A stretch of DNA of 64,000 bases from Rhodoplanes serenus (GCA_009720755.1 WNKV01000006.1:62001-126000); one strand, 5' to 3'; shown: positions 19,377-28,547, counted from the first letter of the stretch. Program-made: numbers and translations. The notes: generated by a model not told the origin, from the sequence alone.

Positions 19377-19464
19377 GGTCGATCCGTACTGGGGGCGTCC
19401 GGGTTGGGCAGCCTCGCGGCCTCCGGTCCGGACATGATCCTGCACTTTTATGCCATTCGTCCCG

Positions 19465-19479
19465 TTTATGGGCCGTTAC
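19465..19479 (-). promoter_or_regulatory. Shared upstream block, copy 1 (GTAACGGCCCATAAA)
   Basis: Leftward-reading block GTAACnGnCCATAAA, 89 nt before the start of the first Aat paralogue. The same block occurs 85 nt before the second paralogue (20538-20552). CATAAA could be a -10 element. Conservation amid otherwise diverged flanks suggests a promoter or operator duplicated with the gene. Confidence 0.5.
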
Positions 19480-19532
19480 AGCCCCGCCTCGCGCTTCTCG
19501 GTCTCTTGCGAGCCGATCGAGCCGTGGTCTCC

Positions 19533-20453
19533 TCAGGTCTCGGGCCGCTGCTCCTTGCTGCCGCCCGTCTGCCACGCCGCGACCGTCTTGAGGTCCGTCT
19601 CGACGCTCCACCGGCCGGGCTTGCCGGGCAGCGCCGCCGCGGTGGCGAGCCGGGCCTGGAACGCCGCCCGCGGCAGGGTGCGGAAGCCCATGTCGAGGAG
19701 CGGCGAGGTCGGCCACTTGCCGTCGTCGAGAGTGAAGCCCCAGTGGGCCAGGTGCCAGTTGAGCACCGTGAAGCCGATCTTGGACGTGTTGGTCTCGCGC
19801 GAGAACTGCGACTCGGTGAAGAAGGCGCCGCCGACCGCGACCCCGTAGCCGCCGCCGACGAGCTCGCCGCCGGCGTTCCACACCTCGAACGAGTGGACGT
19901 GGCCGGCATCGAACAGCTCGGCATAGAGCCGCATGATCCGCGGGGTGATCCAGGTGAGATGCCAGCGGCCGCTGCGCCGGCCCGCGCAGGCGGTGATCAC
20001 CCCCTCGAAGTCGCGGTCGAAGGTGACGCTATAGCGGCCCTGCCGCAGCAGGCGGCGCAGGTTCTTGCCGATGTGGAAGTCGTCGACCGCCGAGACGCAG
20101 CGCTCCGGCAGCGACACCCATTTCAGTGGTCCGACATGGGCGAAGGGGAACAGGCCGTGCCGATAGCCCTCCAGCACGCTGGCGGGCGAAGGATCGCGGA
20201 CGATGCCGCAGATCCCGAAGTCGTTGACGGTGCGGTCCGGGTCGGGCAGCTCCGCGCCCGGGGCCACGAGGTCGGCGAGCCACAGCCGGGCGAGGCCGGG
20301 CAGCCCGGCGAGCCGCGGCGGCTTGAGGCTCCAGGCCGTCCCGAGGGCCAGCCGCTCCAGCCGCTGCGGCAGGCTCTCGCGGAACAGGGCGTCGCGGCGG
20401 TCGGCCTCGACCGGGCCGGAGGGCGGGGACATGGCCATCGAGGTCTCGGTCAT
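19533..20453 (-). CDS. Leucyl/phenylalanyl-tRNA--protein transferase-like, paralogue 2
   Basis: 306 residues, alignable over its length with the protein at 18444-19376 (shared L-P-G-L-A-R-L-W-L-A-D-L-V, L-T-W-I-T-P-R, M-R-L-Y-A-E-L, G-G-G-Y-G-V-A-V-G-G-A-F-F, L-D-D-G-K-W-P-T). The substrate-pocket segment reads H-G-L-F-P-F-A-H-V-G-P-L-K-W-V-S-L-P, so the S-P pair of paralogue 1 is S-L here, suggesting divergence of specificity. I chose the ATG at 20453 (M-T-E-T-S-M), matching M-T-E-L of the other copy. A longer open frame antisense to guaA is a shadow. Confidence 0.8.
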   Translation of the reverse strand: MTETSMAMSPPSGPVEADRRDALFRESLPQRLERLALGTAWSLKPPRLAGLPGLARLWLADLVAPGAELPDPDRTVNDFGICGIVRDPSPASVLEGYRHGLFPFAHVGPLKWVSLPERCVSAVDDFHIGKNLRRLLRQGRYSVTFDRDFEGVITACAGRRSGRWHLTWITPRIMRLYAELFDAGHVHSFEVWNAGGELVGGGYGVAVGGAFFTESQFSRETNTSKIGFTVLNWHLAHWGFTLDDGKWPTSPLLDMGFRTLPRAAFQARLATAAALPGKPGRWSVETDLKTVAAWQTGGSKEQRPET

Positions 20454-20537
20454 GGCTCGGGCGATGGGAGCGGGGCGATGGGAGCGCGATCGCCGCCGGG
20501 ACCCGATCGGCAGCCGCGCCATTCTGCCGCGCCCGCC

Positions 20538-20552
20538 TTTATGGACGGTTAC
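20538..20552 (-). promoter_or_regulatory. Shared upstream block, copy 2 (GTAACCGTCCATAAA)
   Basis: Second copy of the GTAACnGnCCATAAA block, 85 nt before the start of Aat paralogue 2 and in the same orientation as the copy at 19465-19479. It sits in the divergent gap shared with guaA, which starts at 20658. Confidence 0.5.
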
Positions 20553-20657
20553 GGAGACAGCGGGCGACGGCCGGCCAGTGTCGGATGCAGCCGATTTCAT
20601 CGTGGGTTGCGGGCGCCCCGGATTGCGGGGGGCGACGCGATCCGCTAACCCCGGCGC

Positions 20658-22208
20658 ATGCAACACGACAAGATCCTCATCGTCGACTTCGGCTCCCAAG
20701 TGACCCAGCTCATCGCCCGCCGGGTGCGGGAGGAGGGGGTCTACTCGGAGATCGTGCCCTACCAGAAAGCCGACGCGGCCTTCGCGGCGATGCGGCCCAA
20801 GGGCGTCATCCTGTCGGGCGGCCCGTCGTCGGTGCTGGAGCCCGGCGCGCCGCTGCCGCCCGCCTCGCTCTACCAAGCCGGGGTGCCGATCCTCGGCATC
20901 TGCTACGGCGAGCAGGCGATGGCCACCCAGCTCGGCGGCGAGGTCGAGGCCGGCCACCACCGCGAGTTCGGCCGCGCCGAGGTGCAGGTCACCGCCGACT
21001 GCCAGCTGTTCGACGGCATCTGGCACACCGGCGAGAAATACCCGGTGTGGATGAGCCACGGCGACCGCGTCACTCGGGTGCCGGACGGCTTCCAGGTGGT
21101 GGCGACCTCGCCGAACGCGCCGATCGCGGTGATCGCCGACGAGACGCGCCGCTTCTACGGCACCCAGTTCCACCTGGAGGTGATGCACACGCCGCACGGC
21201 GCCCTGCTGCTGCGCAACTTCGTGCGCAAGGTGGCGGGCTGCCAGGGCGACTGGACGATGCGCACCTTCAAGGAGGAGGCGATCGAGAAGATCCGCGCCC
21301 AGGTAGGCACCGGCCGGGTGATCTGCGGCCTGTCGGGCGGTGTCGACTCGGCGGTGGCGGCGGTGCTGCTGCACGAGGCGATCGGCAACCAGCTCACCTG
21401 CGTGTTCGTCGACCACGGGCTGCTGCGCCGCGGCGAGGCCAAGCGCGTCATCGCCATGTTCCGCGGCAGCTACAACATCCCGCTGGTGCATGTGCAGGCG
21501 CGCGACCGCTTCGTCGAGGCGCTGACCGGCGTCGTCGACCCCGAGGACAAGCGCAAGATCATCGGCAAGGCGTTCGTCGACGTCTTCGAGGAGGAGGCCA
21601 AGAAGCTCGGCGGTGCCGATTTCCTGGCGCAGGGCACGCTCTATCCCGACGTGATCGAGAGCGTTTCGCCGACCGGCGGTCCGTCGGTCACCATCAAGTC
21701 GCACCACAATGTCGGCGGCCTGCCCGAGCGCATGAACATGAAGCTCGTCGAGCCGCTGCGCGAGCTGTTCAAGGACGAGGTGCGGGCGCTCGGCCGCGAG
21801 CTGGGCTTGCCCGACGTGTTCGTCGGCCGCCATCCGTTCCCGGGGCCGGGCCTCGCCATCCGCTGCCCCGGCGAGATCACCGCCGAGAAGCTGGAGATCT
21901 TGCGCTACGCCGACGAGATCTACATCGAGGAGATCCGCCGCGCCGGGCTCTACGACGACATCTGGCAGGCGTTCGCGGTGCTGCTGCCGGTGAAGACCGT
22001 CGGCGTGATGGGCGACGGCCGCACCTACGAGCACGTCCTGGCGCTGCGCGCCGTCACCTCGACGGACGGCATGACGGCGGACTTCTATCCGTTCGACATG
22101 AAGTTCCTCGGCCACGTGGCGACCCGCATCATCAACGAGGTGAAGGGCGTCAACCGCGTCGTCTACGACATCACCTCGAAGCCGCCCGGCACCATCGAGT
22201 GGGAGTGA
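20658..22208 (+). CDS. guaA: GMP synthase (glutamine-hydrolysing) GuaA
   Basis: Converts XMP to GMP using ATP and glutamine. The class I amidotransferase domain comes first (Cys nucleophile in G-I-C-Y-G-E-Q at about residue 82; His/Glu in Q-F-H-L-E-V), then the ATP pyrophosphatase loop S-G-G-V-D-S-A-V and the C-terminal dimerisation domain ending K-P-P-G-T-I-E-W-E. Length 516 is canonical and the 3' end is intact. The sequence after the stop drops sharply in GC, consistent with an element inserted at the guaA 3' end, a recognised integration site. Confidence 0.97.
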   Translation: MQHDKILIVDFGSQVTQLIARRVREEGVYSEIVPYQKADAAFAAMRPKGVILSGGPSSVLEPGAPLPPASLYQAGVPILGICYGEQAMATQLGGEVEAGHHREFGRAEVQVTADCQLFDGIWHTGEKYPVWMSHGDRVTRVPDGFQVVATSPNAPIAVIADETRRFYGTQFHLEVMHTPHGALLLRNFVRKVAGCQGDWTMRTFKEEAIEKIRAQVGTGRVICGLSGGVDSAVAAVLLHEAIGNQLTCVFVDHGLLRRGEAKRVIAMFRGSYNIPLVHVQARDRFVEALTGVVDPEDKRKIIGKAFVDVFEEEAKKLGGADFLAQGTLYPDVIESVSPTGGPSVTIKSHHNVGGLPERMNMKLVEPLRELFKDEVRALGRELGLPDVFVGRHPFPGPGLAIRCPGEITAEKLEILRYADEIYIEEIRRAGLYDDIWQAFAVLLPVKTVGVMGDGRTYEHVLALRAVTSTDGMTADFYPFDMKFLGHVATRIINEVKGVNRVVYDITSKPPGTIEWE

Positions 22209-22717
22209 GGGGGCGGCGACTTCTAAAAATTATCCGTTTAAATTCAATAGCTTATCTGGTTCTGGATATCATCGCGATAGCATCGCCCATTTATCCGCGC
22301 GATCTGATAGTTGATTGATTCATCAAGAGAATTTGCCTGATCCCAAGCGGTTTTTGGCTCCGGCAGCTGGATAAGTTGACGGTCTTTCTGACGGTTCTTT
22401 TTGAAGCGAGTAGCAGCCGAAACAAAAAGACCGCCAGATAGAGTTCATAGTGTTGACGGTCTTTTCCGTAAGGCTGGCTTGTTCCACTGAAATGGCATGG
22501 CCTCTCCGCAGGAGGAGTTGGCTGAGACCTGACGGGTCCGTCGCAGGGGCTTTCCTCGCCATTTGATAAGGCGCGAGTTATCGTAGTTGAATCACGATCA
22601 CGGTGACAAAATCAAACGACCGAATCCCGCTACGTGCTCCTGATGATGCGATGACCCGTTCGGTGCTCGGGGATGTGGGATCGAAGCTGTGGATGACAGT
22701 TCGCATCAACAAGGGCC
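22209..22717. other. AT-rich junction after guaA with repeated GACGGTCTTT motifs
   Basis: 509 nt without a convincing gene. Composition changes abruptly right after the guaA stop (runs such as taaaaattat and tttaaattcaa). GTTGACGGTCTTT occurs at 22375-22387 and again at 22452-22464, a variant TGACGGTTCTTTTT at 22389-22402, and the inverted form AAAAAGACCGCC at 22424-22435. The motif recurs beyond the large gene at 26891. This is a probable element boundary and promoter zone for the large ATPase gene. Confidence 0.6.
22450..22469 (+). repeat. Left copy of a direct repeat flanking the large ATPase gene
   Basis: AGTGTTGACGGTCTTTTCCG. The near-identical GGTGTCGACGGTCTTTTT lies in the same orientation at 26890-26907, 4.44 kb away on the other side of the single large gene. 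Candidate attachment-site or element-end repeat. Confidence 0.45.
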
Positions 22718-25700
22718 ATGGGGATGGCGCATAAGATTGCCGATCTCACCCTCGATGAGGTCATTCTCCATCTGATCGCCGGCGACGTTCTCGCCGTCAC
22801 GGGCGGCGAAGAATTTTCGCTGTCTTTGGCCGATAGTCGAGCGATTCTGGCATTCTACAATCAGGACCGCCGGACCTATTGGAATCCAGATAAGGATCCG
22901 ACCATCCAGGACGGTGAGATCGACCGCGTGCTAGATGCGTTGGACAAGCCGCCCAAAACCGTCGCCGCGCTGGCGCGGCCGCCCGCCACTGTGCAGAAAT
23001 GGCGTCTCGTCAAAGTTGTCGCGCATCGCTTCCGCGGTTTGCATCGTCACTGCGTCGCCGCCGGCGCCGATCCGCATCTGTTCGAGCTCGAGCTTGCGGG
23101 CGATGTCTCGCTGTTCCGCGGCTTCAATGGCGCGGGCAAGACGTCACTGGTGAGTGCGATCTGCTGGTGTCTGACTGGCTACGGTCATCGCTCGCAGGGG
23201 CTTCCCTCGCTCTTGCACGAACCGATTCAGGTGCAGGTCAGTGGCGGCGACGGAGACGGCGATACAACGGACAAGAGCTTCGCCTTGCCCGGCATTGTCC
23301 CTATCCCCAACGAGGCCGAACTCGTCGCAGTCGACGGCGCGCCGAAGGTCGATACCTGGGTGCGGCTCACATTCCGCTCGCTCATCGACGGGCGCGAAGT
23401 CGATGTCGAACGTCGCCTCGAACGCGACGGCAAACGCGCCTTCAAGACGGCACCAACCGGCCTTGACAAGCTCGGCTTGTCGGATTTGGCGCTTCAGGTC
23501 GGCACATTGATGCCCGGCATCGCTGCCGCCACGCGCTTCGACGATAAAACCACCTTGTCGCAGGCCGTGTCGACGTTGACGGGCCTACGGCCGTTGGCGC
23601 ATTTCGGCAAACGTAGCGAACGTCTGCACGACCGCCTGACCGACAAATATCCCAAGCAGGCGACAGCCAACAAAGCTGACTGCGAAACAATGGCGGCGAA
23701 GCAATTGCAGACGCTCGCCGATCTGCTGAAGGACGGTGAGGGCCTTCCCGACCTCACTTGCGTGGTGGTGCCGTCCGATGCGAGGCCTGACGCCTGGAAG
23801 GCCGGGCTCGATGAGGCCGAGACCCGCCTGAAAGCCGTCGAAACCAAGGCCGCTGCCGATGCCTTGCTGATCCTTGGCGCGCTCCCACCGCTGGCGACGG
23901 AAGCCGATGTCAATCGTTTTGGCGCCGCCCTGACGGCGGCGGGCAATTGCTTCAGCGGAGCGGCGCTCGAGGGATTGCCGTCGATGCAGCTCTCGTCGAA
24001 GCTCGGTGAAGTGACAGCCGAACATACGACGACCGCCGAGGACGTGCTGGCGAAGATCGAGGCTGAGGCGAAAACCTTGGTCGCGCACTTGGCTGATGCG
24101 GGGCGCGCCGATCGGCTGCGGCTATACGGTCTCGTCGCCAAGTGGCACGAGGCCGCCCATCCGGGCAAGCCTCTCACCGACTGCCCCGTCTGCGAGCGCG
24201 ATCTCCACCAGCCCGGCGCGATTCCAAAAGATGCGTTGCTGGACCGCTCGGTCGCAGAGGCGCTGAACCAGGCCCGGACAGCTGACGCTGCGATGCTGAA
24301 GACGGCGGCCGAATGGGAGCGCGATACAAAACAGTCTTTGCGCGGGCAGCTGCCGGCGACGCTCCAGCCGTTCATCGAGCAAGCTGTCCCGGACGACCTC
24401 GCCGCTCTTTACGAGGCGGCGCTGTCGAAGGAAGTCTTCGCGACGCCGGAATTTCCGGCGATGCTCAAGAAGATGTCGCCGGGCATTGCGACGTTGTGCC
24501 AATCCGCGTGGAAGGATGCGCCGCCGCGTGTCCCGCTTCCCGGTGTCGACATTCCGTCAGAGGTTCCCGACAACGAAGGCCTGCGCGCGGCCATCAAGAA
24601 TGTTCGCCGCGCCGTTCAGCTCGCGCGCTACCGCGCCGAACACGCGGAGTTCGCCAAGGCGGCGATGATGGGCGTCCTGCGGGCGGACAAGCCCGAGACC
24701 GATCTCGGCGCCAATCTTCGCTCCATCGATGGCCAGTTGACGGTGCTTAAGGCCTATCGCGGTGCCGCAACGATCTTCGCCGGTCTGCGTCGGCAGCTCG
24801 CTCAAATCAAAGAGACCTGCGAGAAATGGGCGAAGCAAAAGGTCCGGATCGAGAAGCTGGCGCGGGCCGCCAAGGCGGTCGAACCTTTCGTTCGCTTTCC
24901 AGCGCTGGTGCACGATCAGGTGGCCGGTCTGATCACCGCGCTGGACACCCAGGCGAGCGCGTGGGCGCAACACATGTACCGGGCACAGTTTCTGCAAGCG
25001 CCGGCATATGCTGGCCTCGATCCGGCAAAGACCGATGGGCTCGGCCTGCTGGCGTCGCAAGGCAAGCATTTGGTCGAAGCGCATCACGTCATGAATGCCT
25101 CGGCTCTGCGCGCCTATCTCGCCGCCTTCGTTGTGGCGCTCTGGCAGCAAGTCTGGGATCGCGCCGGCGGGCTTACGACCCTCCTGATGGACGATCCGCA
25201 GGATCTGTTCGACCCTAGCAACGTGGCGAACCTAGCTGCAACGGTGCCGCATCTTCTGGCGGCGCAGATGAATCCGTTGATCGTCAGCAATGATTTCGGG
25301 TTCATCCCGGCCATCGAGGGTTTCGTCACTGCCCACAAGTCCGGGGGCGCAAGCTACCGCTTCGAGACCTGGGAATTCTCCGCCGTCTCCACCTCGAAAT
25401 GCACTGCGAGCCTCGCGCCGGTGGCGGACGAGGCGCGGACCCGCTGCGAACATTGGCAGAAAACCGATGTGAACGATGTCGCGCTGGCGCGGGCCTTCGT
25501 TCATCCGGTCCGCATACGGATCGAAACCAAGCTGTGGGACCTGCTTGCTTCCGATCCGTCGATCCTCATTGATCCGACCTTAAACGACCTGCTCGGTCGG
25601 ATCGCGAATGCGCGCAAACGCGGCGAGCGACCATTTAACGAAGAGCCGTTTCAGCGCCTTCTTGACCTCCCGGTCTTACGGGTGGGAGCGCCGTTTCGCG

Positions 25701-26692
25701 AGGTCATCAACAAGGCACATCATGGTCAGGCGGATCAGATCTCGCCTGCCGAAGCCGATGTGGTGCGGCAAGGCTACGAGGACGTTTTTTCGGCCATCGA
25801 CGCGTGCTGGCTGGCTTATGCCCGCTTTATGGGGCGTCTGCCGCCAGAGCAAGCCGTCGCCGAAGTGCAAAAGGGCGGCTCCAACCTGAAAGTCGTCACG
25901 CTGCCCAGCAAGCCCATTGCCGTTGTCGGCCGGTTGGCCGCGCGGGAAGTCGGCGGGGCGCTGACCAGCGTTGACGATGCGACGGAAACCTTCGAGCTGG
26001 CGACGCTCGGCGATGTGTCGTTGTTCACGCTGCGCGCGCCGACCCTCGGTCTCGTGGCCTTCCCCGGCCAGACTCTGATCGTCTCGGCTACGGCGGAGGT
26101 AAAGAACGGCGATTTCGCCGTCGTGCAGACGCCGGGCAAAACCTACGCCCGGCGGCTTGGGATCGACAACTCGGAGCTGTCACGGATCGCACTGGAGACG
26201 ATGCCCTCGACAAATCCGAGAGCGCCGCCGACGCATTTCGTGCAACGCAGTAGCGCGACGCTTCACAAGATCGTCGGGGTGCTGTTCGACGAAACGACGA
26301 CGGCAAAGTCGCAGGATGAGGCGGTCTTTCTGGGCGCGTCGCCCGTCCTCGCGCAGGTGGTCGCCGCTGCGCGCGTGGCCGGCGACAGCGCCTTTCCGGT
26401 CGCGTTGGATAAAGGCTATGTGCTACTGGGACGGCCGCCCGACCTCTCCCTACTGCACGGGCGTATTCTCGCCGTCGTCACGAAGGCCGACCCTGTATCA
26501 GCGGACCACTTCGCCTACCTGAAACGGCTTGGAAAAGCGATGCCGGAGGCAGCATCGGTTTTCTATCTTGAGAATGTCGGCCAGAGCGGTGAAGGCGAAT
26601 TCGTTCAATTTCTCGGGGCCGGCGCGACGGCAGTCAGCGGCGTGCCGGTCGTGCAGCAGCATTGGAAAGTCCTAGGCTCCATTTTCAACTGA
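22718..26692 (+). CDS. Rad50/SMC-like ATPase with two C-terminal S24 (LexA-like) folds
   Basis: 1324 residues. Residues 1-95 form an unrecognised domain. The ATPase head follows: Walker A F-N-G-A-G-K-T-S at 136-143, a zinc-hook-like C-P-V-C at 489-492 inside a long helical middle, and Walker B L-L-M-D-D-P-Q-D at 822-829. The tail reads as two LexA/UmuD-like barrels. In the first (about 1075-1215) Ser and Lys are lost (A-F-P-G-Q and Y-A-R-R-L). In the second (about 1220-1324) G-D-S at 1224 and L-K-R-L with Lys1269 keep a possible Ser/Lys dyad, 45 residues apart. GC and codon use are clearly below the neighbours. An ATG at 22724 with AAGGG 8 nt ahead is an alternative start. I infer a defence or DNA-damage role; the exact family is unknown to me. 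Confidence 0.85.
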   Translation: MGMAHKIADLTLDEVILHLIAGDVLAVTGGEEFSLSLADSRAILAFYNQDRRTYWNPDKDPTIQDGEIDRVLDALDKPPKTVAALARPPATVQKWRLVKVVAHRFRGLHRHCVAAGADPHLFELELAGDVSLFRGFNGAGKTSLVSAICWCLTGYGHRSQGLPSLLHEPIQVQVSGGDGDGDTTDKSFALPGIVPIPNEAELVAVDGAPKVDTWVRLTFRSLIDGREVDVERRLERDGKRAFKTAPTGLDKLGLSDLALQVGTLMPGIAAATRFDDKTTLSQAVSTLTGLRPLAHFGKRSERLHDRLTDKYPKQATANKADCETMAAKQLQTLADLLKDGEGLPDLTCVVVPSDARPDAWKAGLDEAETRLKAVETKAAADALLILGALPPLATEADVNRFGAALTAAGNCFSGAALEGLPSMQLSSKLGEVTAEHTTTAEDVLAKIEAEAKTLVAHLADAGRADRLRLYGLVAKWHEAAHPGKPLTDCPVCERDLHQPGAIPKDALLDRSVAEALNQARTADAAMLKTAAEWERDTKQSLRGQLPATLQPFIEQAVPDDLAALYEAALSKEVFATPEFPAMLKKMSPGIATLCQSAWKDAPPRVPLPGVDIPSEVPDNEGLRAAIKNVRRAVQLARYRAEHAEFAKAAMMGVLRADKPETDLGANLRSIDGQLTVLKAYRGAATIFAGLRRQLAQIKETCEKWAKQKVRIEKLARAAKAVEPFVRFPALVHDQVAGLITALDTQASAWAQHMYRAQFLQAPAYAGLDPAKTDGLGLLASQGKHLVEAHHVMNASALRAYLAAFVVALWQQVWDRAGGLTTLLMDDPQDLFDPSNVANLAATVPHLLAAQMNPLIVSNDFGFIPAIEGFVTAHKSGGASYRFETWEFSAVSTSKCTASLAPVADEARTRCEHWQKTDVNDVALARAFVHPVRIRIETKLWDLLASDPSILIDPTLNDLLGRIANARKRGERPFNEEPFQRLLDLPVLRVGAPFREVINKAHHGQADQISPAEADVVRQGYEDVFSAIDACWLAYARFMGRLPPEQAVAEVQKGGSNLKVVTLPSKPIAVVGRLAAREVGGALTSVDDATETFELATLGDVSLFTLRAPTLGLVAFPGQTLIVSATAEVKNGDFAVVQTPGKTYARRLGIDNSELSRIALETMPSTNPRAPPTHFVQRSSATLHKIVGVLFDETTTAKSQDEAVFLGASPVLAQVVAAARVAGDSAFPVALDKGYVLLGRPPDLSLLHGRILAVVTKADPVSADHFAYLKRLGKAMPEAASVFYLENVGQSGEGEFVQFLGAGATAVSGVPVVQQHWKVLGSIFN

Positions 26693-27509
26693 CTGCATCA
26701 GACGACCACTTGGCCGGCAGCGATAGCGGACTTGCTTTTTCTACAGCTTGTGCTGCCGAGCGCGACCGCGCCCGCGAAGAATTCTGGATACTCCGATAAC
26801 CGCCGTTGCCTAGCTTTTCGCCCGCGCTTTCGCTCCGTCCAGATGGTAAAAGGAAGAGTCAGTGGAGCGTGTTTGCTGATCGTGCTATAGGTGTCGACGG
26901 TCTTTTTTTCTTGGCGCCGAATGCACTCGGCGATCCACACCGCAAAAAAATTGACCGATCGTTGTCGATAGTCGCTGAAACCGAGCTGTTTGCGGGTGGG
27001 CCAATTTCTCCTTTGAATTCAGAAGCGCGAATTCTATGGCCGCGGCGGGCATTGGCCGATAGCAACTCGACCCAGGCAGTGTCGCCCCCGGTGACCGACA
27101 GAAATGTCGACACCTCGCCGTAGTCTGGACAGGTGCGCGCGCTCTCGAATTCGCTCACGTTTTGGATCGACGACAGCTCGTGCATCGCTTCTGGTGCGAC
27201 GGCGCGACGGGGCTGTTGTCCGCCGAACTGTTGACACCTGAGCATTGCATAACTAGTATTTCTACTAACCGACTGGACGATCGACAGGTCGGATGTGCCG
27301 GTCGGTGCGCTCGGAAGCGCGCGCGGCGCCACGTCCTGGCCGCATGCTCGCGACGGCATGGCAAAGCGGCGCGGCGCGCCATCGGTCGTCCCGGTGCCGC
27401 CGGACGATCGCGCTGCCCTCGTCCTCTCCCCATCCCGGGCCCGCATCATGGCACGCGGCCTTCGAACGACCGGCTGAAAGTCTGCCCGAGGCGGCGCGGA
27501 GGTTGACGG
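26693..27509. other. 817-nt non-coding, lower-GC stretch after the large ATPase gene
   Basis: No convincing gene. It contains the right copy of the GTGTyGACGGTCTTTT repeat (26890-26907), three GAATTC sites within about 140 nt (27015-27155) and an AT-rich patch (gcataactagtatttctactaacc, near 27245) that may be a promoter. Leftward frames at 26698-26940 and 22323-22562 share a K-T-V-[ND]-T peptide only because both read through the repeat. High GC returns after about 27290. Probably the right arm of the inserted element. Confidence 0.5.
26890..26907 (+). repeat. Right copy of the direct repeat flanking the large ATPase gene
   Basis: GGTGTCGACGGTCTTTTT, matching the left copy at 22450-22469 at all but one position over GTGTyGACGGTCTTTT. 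Same orientation, about 200 nt after the ATPase stop. Confidence 0.45.
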
Positions 27510-28433
27510 ATGGACCTGAGAGCTCTGCGCTACTTCCACACGGTCGCGACGTGCGGCAGCTTCAGCCGCGGCTCGGCTCTGCTCCATATCTCGCAGCCCG
27601 CCGTCAGCCGCACGATCCGCGAGCTCGAAGCCGATCTGGGGTGCTCGCTGTTCGTCAGGAGCCGCGATGGCGCGAGTCTCACGGACGCGGGACGCATCCT
27701 GTTCGAGCGCAGCGGTCAGCTGTTGCGACAGGTCGAGCAGACCAGGGCCGAGGTCCGCAATCGTCCGACGGGCCTGTCGGGGCGCATCACCGTCGGCACC
27801 ACGCCCGGCGTCGGGCATGTCTTGGCGCCGCCGCTGCTGGCGCGCTTCTCGCAACATCATCCCAATGTCGATATCCGGATTATCGGAGGGTTCAGTCACC
27901 AGCTGCATCAGTATCTGGCTCAGGGGAAGATCGATCTCGCCTTCGCACACGATGTCCTGCCGCAACGGGGCCTCACCGCGACACCGCTGCTGGAGGAGGA
28001 GGTCTTCGTCGTCGGCCGCGGGGAAATCCTGCCTCCGGGGGAGGCGCTCACCGCCTGCGACATCGCCAAGCTGCCGCTTATCCTGACGAGCCGGCCGAAT
28101 GCATCGCGACGTCTTCTCGACGTCTGGGCGGCGCGCGAGGGATTCTGGGTCGAGCCGAAATACGAGGTCGACGATCATCTCGTCACTCGCGGGCTGTTGA
28201 AGGAAGGGCTGGGCGCCACTCTGATGACCAGGGCGACGCTGTCGGCGGATCTGCTCGCCCATGGCATCGAGGCGCGAGCGATCGCCCCGCGCGTCGCCTG
28301 GTCGCTGACGCTCGTCGCCCGCGATTCGTCTTCGCAGCCGGCGGTTCTCGAGGCTTTCGTGGCGGCCGCCCGTGCCGTGCTGGACGCCATGACGGAGGCC
28401 GATGCCTGGCCGGGTCGGATCGCGAACGACTAG
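27510..28433 (+). CDS. LysR-family transcriptional regulator
   Basis: 307 residues, canonical length. The N-terminal winged helix reads L-R-A-L-R-Y-F-H-T-V, G-S-F-S-R-G-S-A-L-L-H-I-S-Q-P-A-V-S-R-T-I-R-E-L-E (residues 17-41), then a type-2 periplasmic-binding-like effector domain. Convergent with the SDR/monooxygenase/FMN-reductase operon (28548-31103) and so probably its activator, responding to the substrate or a pathway intermediate. The ATG at 27510 has a GCGGAGG ribosome-binding site. Confidence 0.9.
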   Translation: MDLRALRYFHTVATCGSFSRGSALLHISQPAVSRTIRELEADLGCSLFVRSRDGASLTDAGRILFERSGQLLRQVEQTRAEVRNRPTGLSGRITVGTTPGVGHVLAPPLLARFSQHHPNVDIRIIGGFSHQLHQYLAQGKIDLAFAHDVLPQRGLTATPLLEEEVFVVGRGEILPPGEALTACDIAKLPLILTSRPNASRRLLDVWAAREGFWVEPKYEVDDHLVTRGLLKEGLGATLMTRATLSADLLAHGIEARAIAPRVAWSLTLVARDSSSQPAVLEAFVAAARAVLDAMTEADAWPGRIAND

Positions 28434-28510
28434 AGTGGAGTCCGATCGGGCTGGATCACCTCCGCGGTCGGCGGCCTCACGATCGCATTGTCTCGTGGAG
28501 TGCCTTGGCG
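28434..28510. repeat. Diverged composite palindromic element
   Basis: The order ctagag ... CCGATCGGGCTGGATC ... GCATTGTC here is the reverse of, and clearly related to, the composite between the monooxygenase and FMN reductase genes (30378-30475). It is degenerate, so its arms no longer pair well. Confidence 0.4.
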
Positions 28511-28547
28511 AGCCGGGTCCCGCCTCGCCGGGCGGTGCTCAAGTGTC

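Noticed and set aside
19533-22115. An 860-codon leftward frame that would join guaA antisense to the second Aat gene
   Set aside because: Only the last 306 codons have Aat similarity; the rest is antisense to guaA. The ATG at 20453 is the sensible start.
26698-26940. Leftward ORF sharing K-T-V-[ND]-T with a leftward ORF at 22323-22562, which might suggest related small proteins
   Set aside because: The shared peptide is just the translation of the GACGGTCTTT repeat; no ribosome-binding site and no similarity beyond it.
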